From positions 39,687-103,686 of the forward strand of contig NZ_OBDY01000037.1 in the NCBI RefSeq assembly GCF_900215205.1: a DNA stretch of 64,000 bases, given 5' to 3'. This document shows positions 59,131 to 64,000 of this stretch, piece after piece. The position numbers and the translations under genes were made by a program. The notes beneath the pieces are model-generated. The model saw only the letters and a list, made by a program, of their open reading frames with translations, was not told the origin of the DNA and did no database searches. This stretch comes from Paractinoplanes atraurantiacus (GTDB taxonomy: Bacteria; Actinomycetota; Actinomycetes; Mycobacteriales; Micromonosporaceae). Every line of letters starts with the position of its first letter. Positions within the stretch are counted from its first letter, which is position 1.

Positions 59131-59459
59131 TCGAGCGTCTCCTTCAGTGCGGCGAGGGGGCCGTCCCAGTCGCGGGCGAGCGCGGCCAGGAACTGCTGGG
59201 CCACCTTCATCGGCGCCGAGTAAACGCGGTAGCGGACGCGGCGCCGCTCCCCCGGCTCGGCGATCACCAGCTCGGCCTCGGCCAGCAGGTTGAGGTGTTT
59301 CGCGATCGCCTGCCGGCTGATCGGCAGGCGGGCGGCCAGGTCGGTCGCGGTGGCCGGCCCGCCCGCGGCCAGCGCCGCGACGATCTGGCGGCGGGTGGGG
59401 TCGGCCAGCGCGGCGAAGACCTCCTGGGCGACCGCCTCGCTCTTGTCAGAGTCGGCCAT
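59127..59459 (-). CDS. ArsR-family regulator
   Basis: A 110-residue winged-helix protein from the ATG at 59459 (MADSDKSEAVAQEVFAALAD). The helix-turn-helix is PTRRQIVAALAAGGPATATD, LAARLPISRQAIAKHLNLLA, ELVIAEPGERRRVRYRV. It lacks the metal-binding Cys pair of true ArsR/SmtB sensors, so another signal is expected. It belongs to the ArsR-AHSA1 cassettes in which the regulator represses its own unit. It overlaps the AHSA1 gene by 14 bases. Confidence 0.92.
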   Translation of the reverse strand: MADSDKSEAVAQEVFAALADPTRRQIVAALAAGGPATATDLAARLPISRQAIAKHLNLLAEAELVIAEPGERRRVRYRVYSAPMKVAQQFLAALARDWDGPLAALKETLE

Positions 59460-59880
59460 CGAGGTACGCGACCAGTTCGCCCAGCTCGTTGGTCCAGCCG
59501 CCGGTGTTGCCGTCGAACGCGGTCTTGTGCGCGTCGTCCGGCAGCTGGGCGAAGCCGCTCTCGACCATGGTGAGCGTGGTGCCGTCGCCGGCGGGCTCGA
59601 GGGTGAACTCCACATACGTACGCCGGGGGTCGCCCTCGGGAAGGCCGTAGATCGCCCACGTGTAGCCGAGGACGCGGGGCGGCTCGAGGCGCTCGATGGC
59701 CAGCGTGGCGGTGTCGCCGCTGGTCCACGCGAGCTTGATGAGCCCGCCGACCCGCAGGTCGACCTCGGCGCTGTTGCCGAACCAGGTGCCGAGGCCCTCG
59801 GCGGTGGTCAGCGCCGTCCAGACCCGCTCCGGCGGCTGGGAAAGCTCGAGGGTGCGCTCGATGCGATTCGGGAATGCCAT
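59446..59880 (-). CDS. AHSA1/SRPBCC-fold protein
   Basis: A 144-residue protein (MAFPNRIERTLELSQPPERV). WTALTTAEGLGTWFG, IKLAWTSGDTATLAIERLEP, RVLGYTWAIYGLPEGDPRRT and GGWTNELGELVAYLDG are the features of the AHSA1-like START/SRPBCC family that bind hydrophobic ligands. It leads the three-gene unit AHSA1-ArsR-DUF899. The ATG lies just downstream of a perfect 9-bp inverted repeat. Confidence 0.92.
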   Translation of the reverse strand: MAFPNRIERTLELSQPPERVWTALTTAEGLGTWFGNSAEVDLRVGGLIKLAWTSGDTATLAIERLEPPRVLGYTWAIYGLPEGDPRRTYVEFTLEPAGDGTTLTMVESGFAQLPDDAHKTAFDGNTGGWTNELGELVAYLDGRL

Positions 59881-59892
59881 GACTGCCTCCAA

Positions 59893-59940
59893 GTAGCAAC
59901 CGTTTGGTTGCTACTCAACTTATAGCAACCGAAGGGTTGC
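59893..59940. promoter_or_regulatory. two inverted repeats (GCAACC/GGTTGC) before the AHSA1-ArsR unit
   Basis: GTAGCAACC-GTTT-GGTTGCTAC (59893-59914) is a perfect 9-bp inverted repeat and GCAACC-GAAG-GGTTGC (59925-59940) shares its inner half-sites, 29 to 30 bases away centre to centre. They are natural ArsR operator candidates. The second overlaps the last codons of the DUF4132 gene. Confidence 0.82.
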
Positions 59941-62004
59941 GTCTAGTCCCGTCAGCAACTCGGACAGGGCGGCCGCGTCGCCGGCGCCCATCGGGGTGGT
60001 GCGGGCGACCTGCCAGTGGTCCGAGCCGGCGTCGTCGATCCAGATCTCGGTGATGCGCTGCTCGTCGACCGAGTTGAGGGACGAGGTCGAGACGCCCGGA
60101 TCCACCTCGATCAGCAGGGTCAGGTCGCCGGGCAGCGCGTGGGCGAGTTGGGTGTGCAGGCGGGTGCCGTTGTGGAAGCCGTTGCCGAGCCAGCCCCGGT
60201 TGAGCAGGCCCACGACCGCGCCCGTCGCGACCGGGCCGAAACCGGGAAGGCTCGTCGCCGCTCGCTGCTCCTCGGTCAACGCCACGAAAGGCCGGTTGAG
60301 CTGCGGAAAAGGTTGCAGGATCTCGTAGTCGGCGAAGATCTGCCGCCAGTCGGCCAGCTCGGCCGGCTCCAGCTCGGCCGGATGCACGATGCGCAGCACG
60401 GCGTCGTCGTCGACCCTCGCGGTCGCGTCGTGGACGTCGGCGAAGCTGCCGTCCTCAGCGATTCGCAGACGGCGACCGGGCTCGGCCCAGAGCAGCCGCC
60501 GGGCGAGAGGCCCCAGAATCGGGTGCGGCGCTCGCACGCCGGCGGCGGGACGGACCCGATGCGCGAGCATGTCGCGTTCCAGGCGCGCGGTCTGCGCCGA
60601 CACGGTGAGGCGGAGCTCTTTCTTCAGCCGTACGAAATCCTGGAAGCTCTCGGGCTTGAAGTCCTTGACGCCGGGCTTGGGAGGCTTCGCGAGGCGGCGG
60701 CCGTCCGCGCCGACGACATGCGGGGTGAGGTGGTCGTCGAGGACCACGGTGAAAGAGCGCGGACCGTAGTCGAGAGTGACGCCCCGGCCGAGATCGTGGG
60801 TGGCGGCAAGGCGATCGGCCAGCTGGGTGACCGACAGGCCCCGGCGGGCGGCCGCCTGGGTGAGATAGACGAGGGCGCGATCGTTGGTCGGCCCACCGGA
60901 CATGCGCTCCTCCATGGCCAGCAGATGCCGCAGGGCCACATCGGTGCCGGCCGTGGCCAGCACGGCCAGCCCGTCGATGGCCCGGGCCCACCGGCTGCGG
61001 GCCGGCCACGACCGGATCAGGGGCGCGAGCTTGTCCATGGTGGAGTCGTCGCCCAGATGCGCCTGCGCGAGAAGCACCCAGGCCTCGCTCGCCGGCATGT
61101 CGTCGGTCAGCCACTGATCGAGCAGGGCCCGCCCGAACTCGGCCAGGCTGTGCCGGTCGCAGCCCGCGAGGATCTCCGGATCGGGCGCCCGCACCTCGGG
61201 CTGCGCCGCCGCCGACGACTCGACCGCCCTGCCGCCAGGGGCGGGATCACCCGGCGCCGGCTCCGGAGCGTCCTCCAGCCGCGACCGGGTCAGCCCTTCG
61301 ATCAACCGCCCGACCTCGTCCTCGCCCAGCATCCCACCGCCGATCCGGCGCACGCCGGGCAGCCGCTCGGGCCTCGCCCAGTCGGGCATCTTCCGCGGTT
61401 TGGCCGTCTTTCCCGCCGCGACCTTCAGAAGGGTCGCCTCATGGCCCGTCGCCCTTAGATGGTGCAGCGCGTCTTCCGCGTTCTGGCGCGCCCGGCCCGG
61501 CTTACCGAGGGCGACCGGCATGAGCGCCTGGGCCGCCACCGTGGCGTGCCGTTGAAGCCAGAGCCGCGCCCACAGCCGAGCCGACCCGAGATGCCGCAGC
61601 CATCCCGCCACCAGAGCCGCCGGCTCGGGCCCTCGAAACGGCAGCAGAAGCGATCCCAGGCGATCGGCGCTCTCCCCGGCCAATCCCAGCGCGAGTTTCA
61701 GCGCATCCACTTCGAACCGCGCGACCGCCACCCGCCCGATGTCGAGGCGCTGCCGCTGCCGCAGCAGCATCGGCCCCGCCAGCATCGCCCGGGCCGCCGC
61801 CTCAGGCCCTTTCGCGAACAGCCAGGGAACCTGCATCGGACTCAGATCGGAGAGCCGGTCCGCGTTGTTGGCCTCCCGTGTCCACCCGTCCTCCTCCCGC
61901 CCGTGCTCGAGCAGCGCGGCCCGAGCCAGCCAGCGCTCCCGCTCCCCTTCCTCCCAGGCCATGACGGTCGGATCCGCACAGACCAGCCCCTCGCCCGACG
62001 CCAT
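59920..62004 (-). CDS. DUF4132-domain protein
   Basis: A 694-residue soluble protein. The C-terminal half is recognisable DUF4132: ALVYLTQAAARRGLSVTQLA, DRLAATHDLGRGVTLDYGPR, SFTVVLDDHLTPHVVGADGR, KPPKPGVKDFKPESFQDFVR, RLKKELRLTVSAQTARLERD. The N-terminal half is helical (RLWARLWLQRHATVAAQALM) with a Pro/Ala-rich linker near residue 260. Typical family members are longer (often above 1000 residues) and sometimes carry a WGR domain, absent here. Role is unknown. Its stop is inside the operator of the next unit. Confidence 0.88.
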   Translation of the reverse strand: MASGEGLVCADPTVMAWEEGERERWLARAALLEHGREEDGWTREANNADRLSDLSPMQVPWLFAKGPEAAARAMLAGPMLLRQRQRLDIGRVAVARFEVDALKLALGLAGESADRLGSLLLPFRGPEPAALVAGWLRHLGSARLWARLWLQRHATVAAQALMPVALGKPGRARQNAEDALHHLRATGHEATLLKVAAGKTAKPRKMPDWARPERLPGVRRIGGGMLGEDEVGRLIEGLTRSRLEDAPEPAPGDPAPGGRAVESSAAAQPEVRAPDPEILAGCDRHSLAEFGRALLDQWLTDDMPASEAWVLLAQAHLGDDSTMDKLAPLIRSWPARSRWARAIDGLAVLATAGTDVALRHLLAMEERMSGGPTNDRALVYLTQAAARRGLSVTQLADRLAATHDLGRGVTLDYGPRSFTVVLDDHLTPHVVGADGRRLAKPPKPGVKDFKPESFQDFVRLKKELRLTVSAQTARLERDMLAHRVRPAAGVRAPHPILGPLARRLLWAEPGRRLRIAEDGSFADVHDATARVDDDAVLRIVHPAELEPAELADWRQIFADYEILQPFPQLNRPFVALTEEQRAATSLPGFGPVATGAVVGLLNRGWLGNGFHNGTRLHTQLAHALPGDLTLLIEVDPGVSTSSLNSVDEQRITEIWIDDAGSDHWQVARTTPMGAGDAAALSELLTGLDATLRLL

Positions 62005-62100
62005 ACCCGAGCCTCCACACTTGTCCTGACCGTTGACCGGCCCGGTGATTATGGCCGCGGAAGCGCGAGCCCTGGACCTCAGGGCTCGCCGGAGGACGCG

Positions 62101-62574
62101 ATGAGCGAGCTCTACATCCGGGTGATCCCCACGGATCCCGCATGGCAGCCCACGAGGGCGGCGGCCACTGCCGCGGCCGCAGACGTCGCCGGCCTCTTCA
62201 CCGGGCCGGGAGACGACGTCGAGTCCGTCGACCCGGTGTTCTACGAAGACATCACGGTCATCGACGGCGGCGAGTACATGGAAGACCTCTTCTGTACCCG
62301 CTGCGACGCCGAGATCGGCCTGGACTGGTTCTGGAGCCTGCTAAACGCGAGGAACGGCGGGCCCACCATCCGCGATCTGAGCGCGACGACGCCGTGCTGC
62401 GGGACCACCCTCACCCTCCCCGACCTTCGCTTCGAGGCCCCGATCGGGTTCGCGCGCTTCGAGGTCAGCGCCCGAAACTGGACACGCCGGGAGTGGGAGC
62501 TCAGCGCCGAGGAGCTGACCGCGATCGGCTCCGTGCTGGGACATCCGGTGACGCAGGTGCTCGCTCACTACTGA
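62101..62574 (+). CDS. hypothetical zinc-ribbon-like protein
   Basis: A 157-residue protein (MSELYIRVIPTDPAWQPTRA). It has two Cys pairs: FCTRCDAEIGLDW near residue 65 and TPCCGTTLTLPD near residue 100, a likely structural Zn site. The surrounding region (SLLNARNGGPTIRDLSATTP, APIGFARFEVSARNWTRREW, ELTAIGSVLGHPVTQVLAHY) is like a group of actinobacterial proteins often placed next to secretion or toxin-related genes, but no function is known. Confidence 0.82.
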   Translation: MSELYIRVIPTDPAWQPTRAAATAAAADVAGLFTGPGDDVESVDPVFYEDITVIDGGEYMEDLFCTRCDAEIGLDWFWSLLNARNGGPTIRDLSATTPCCGTTLTLPDLRFEAPIGFARFEVSARNWTRREWELSAEELTAIGSVLGHPVTQVLAHY

Positions 62575-62592
62575 GCTATCACGCGGGAGCCA

Positions 62593-62943
62593 TCAGCGGA
62601 TCTGGAACCGGCCGATCTCCGTCGTGATGCGGCTGCTGACCGTCGCTCCCCACCCGATCGCGACACCCATCCCGTGCATGACCCGGAGCGCGGCGCCCCG
62701 GCTCCGCACGCCGGGGCGGGCACTGGCCTCGGAGGCGTTGCGAGCGACCTCCTCGTCCGGCATCAGCGCGCTGGCGTCGGTGAGGCCCACGACCCGCGTG
62801 ACGATCCGCCGCAGCTGCTCCCTGGCCTGCAGTCGCTCACGGCCGGGCAGCGACTCGTCGCGGCACAGCTCGAGCGCCTCGCGAATGCCGCGGTCGGCGA
62901 GCAGCACGCCCAGGTGACCGGGCAACCGGACATACGACGACAC
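62593..62943 (-). CDS. hypothetical protein, 116 residues
   Basis: A GTG-started protein (MSSYVRLPGHLGVLLADRGI). Helical throughout (REALELCRDESLPGRERLQA, REQLRRIVTRVVGLTD). No motif is recognised. The ribosome site is poor. The composition and fixed helical register look like a real protein, but support is moderate. Confidence 0.5.
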   Translation of the reverse strand: MSSYVRLPGHLGVLLADRGIREALELCRDESLPGRERLQAREQLRRIVTRVVGLTDASALMPDEEVARNASEASARPGVRSRGAALRVMHGMGVAIGWGATVSSRITTEIGRFQIR

Positions 62944-63029
62944 GGCCTGACAGTCGACGATCCGTGGCCGAACACCGGCGGCCGCGCCCCCGAGGCGTCA
63001 CCGGGCCGCGGCACGCAGCGCCAGGCCTC

Positions 63030-63272
63030 CTACGCCGGCCCTTCCAACGTTTCGCCGATCAACCGCAGGCATCGCCTCAGATCGGAACCGCCCCGCTCTT
63101 CGAGCTGTCGAGCCAGTTCCGCGCGATTTCGTACGAATGGCAGCGCGACCACCTTATGGATCAGCGCCCTGACACGTTCCAGTTGCTCGTCGGCCTCGCG
63201 CTGCCGGGCGGCCTCCCGCTTCTGGAATCCGGCCAGACCTGCTCGAAAACCTCGGCCTCGGCCGGTTCCCAC
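63030..63272 (-). CDS. possible small helical protein
   Basis: An 80-codon frame (QKREAARQREADEQLERVRA, LIHKVVALPFVRNRAELARQ, GGSDLRRCLRLIGETLEGP) with a GTG start. It has coiled-coil and charged character. It may be the end of a degraded larger gene, because the region to its right contains only disrupted frames. Confidence 0.4.
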   Translation of the reverse strand: MGTGRGRGFRAGLAGFQKREAARQREADEQLERVRALIHKVVALPFVRNRAELARQLEERGGSDLRRCLRLIGETLEGPA

Positions 63273-63663
63273 CCCTGATCAGGAGCGTCACGCCCCTCAG
63301 CCGGAAGCTCCCGTCCCTCAGCCAGAGGCTCTTGCGACGCCGCCGATGCCGGTCGATTCGACCGTCTCCCCGCCGGGGAAGCCGAAATCATCGATGTGCG
63401 AAGCCCGCTGCTCCGATCTTGAATCCTCCGGGCCGTCGGGCGTCGGGGAGTCGGCAGATTCGCCTTTGATGTCTATGGCCAAAGGGCCGGGACGCGTGAT
63501 GCTGACAAACGGGACCGGGTACCGATGCGGGTCCGGCAAAGGCTTGCCCGATCCGGCGCTCGGCGTTGCCGGAGAACTCCTTCATCGGACCTCCCGCCAT
63601 GGCCCGCAGAGGTTGATCGATGCCACCGCGGAAGCCGATCGAACAGGACCCACAGTCGGGAGC
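63273..63663. other. disrupted region next to insertion sequence
   Basis: Two overlapping minus-strand frames (63318-63539, reading HRYPVPFVSITRPGPLAIDI, and 63388-63600, starting MAGGPMKEFSGNAERRIGQA) would join by a one-base shift near 63540 to form one protein start. I see a likely decayed gene but no recognised family. Confidence 0.35.
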
Positions 63664-64000
63664 CTAGTGTCGCGTGTCTGAGTTCTTTTGACGGTTGGCT
63701 TTGGTGAGGATTTGGTCGGCGGTTTTGGTCCAGCGGAAGGGTTCGCAGCGCTGGTTGTAGGCGTCGATGAAGGTGCGGATCGCGCCGATCAGGTCGGTGA
63801 CGCTGGTGAAGGTGCCGCGGCGGATGGCTTGGCGGGTGATGATGCCGAAGAAGATCTCGACCATGTTCATCCAGGACGCGCTGGTCGGGGTGTTGTGCAT
63901 GGTGATGCGGGGGTTCTTGGCCAGCCAGGCGCGGACGTTCGGATGGTTGTGGGTGGCGTAGTTGTCGGCCACCACGTGCAGTTTCACCCGGGGGTGGGCT
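63664..64000 (-). mobile_element. IS630-family transposase, C-terminal part (cut by window edge)
   Basis: The minus-strand frame enters from the right edge and ends at a TAG at 63664. It reads HVVADNYATHNHPNVRAWLA, with the second catalytic Asp, then TPTSASWMNMVEIFFGIITR, with the catalytic Glu of the DDE triad, and FIDAYNQRCEPFRWTKTADQ. This is the C-terminal DDE half of an IS630-type transposase. The left end of the element should lie within a few bases to the left of 63664 (around 63655-63665), where TA targets occur. N-terminal helix-turn-helix and the other end are outside the window. Confidence 0.85.

Noticed and set aside
62593..63663. Region considered as a toxin-immunity locus
   Set aside because: Only short or broken frames are present and none shows a known toxin or immunity motif.

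Overview
The window is about 64 kb of very GC-rich DNA with GTG starts, strong codon bias towards G/C third positions and typical actinobacterial families (SARP/AfsR regulator, SigB-type sigma factor, ANTAR and DUF4132 proteins, many TetR regulators). It most resembles a chromosome of a filamentous actinomycete. Actinoplanes or another Micromonosporaceae genus is my inference, not something the sequence proves. I saw no rRNA, tRNA, CRISPR array or replication origin.

Layout. 0-8.5 kb: a QueA-like gene cut by the window edge, a short-chain dehydrogenase, a GAF histidine kinase/LuxR response regulator pair, an HTH membrane protein, an acyl-CoA oxidase-like enzyme divergent from two TetR genes across a double palindromic operator, and a sugar-isomerase (SIS) protein. 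8.5-18.8 kb: a coiled-coil membrane protein, an ABC-F ATPase with a structured leader and tiny upstream ORF, a GNAT enzyme, a secreted polysaccharide deacetylase and a 1051-residue AfsR-type regulator. 18.9-24.9 kb: an island of gene debris, unknown small genes and lower-GC DNA (truncated SARP, frameshifted pair, lone TipAS domain, internally deleted EAL domain). 25-32.6 kb: DUF6928, VIT, DUF305 and LVIVD-repeat proteins, a VOC protein, and a carboxymuconolactone decarboxylase/cupin pair.

32.7-39.3 kb: a triple-domain protein (3-dehydroshikimate dehydratase-like barrel, HPPD-like domain, second barrel) translationally coupled to an exported esterase; then a divergent MFS exporter and TetR regulator sharing three 11-bp palindromes. 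39.3-51.9 kb: the most coherent system in the window. A minus-strand operon encodes a DUF2291 lipoprotein, sugar ABC transporter (ATPase, permease, binding protein), split transketolase, FGGY kinase, TIM-barrel isomerase and a secreted Sde182/nucleoside-hydrolase-like protein. A paralogue of that secreted protein and a SorC-type regulator are divergent. All three transcription units carry the same TGAAT-N4-ATTCA palindrome. The gene set fits uptake of a pentose and its isomerase-kinase-transketolase breakdown; D-apiose is my leading candidate, with the two secreted proteins as possible furanosidases.

51.9-64 kb: remnants of a DJ-1/PfpI gene, a nucleotidyltransferase, a PoxB-like thiamine diphosphate enzyme, GAF-ANTAR and GAF proteins beside a sigma factor fused to a STAS domain, a GH27 alpha-galactosidase, an ArsR/AHSA1/DUF899 unit with palindromic operators, a DUF4132 protein, small unknown genes, and the 3' end of an IS630-type transposase running off the right edge.
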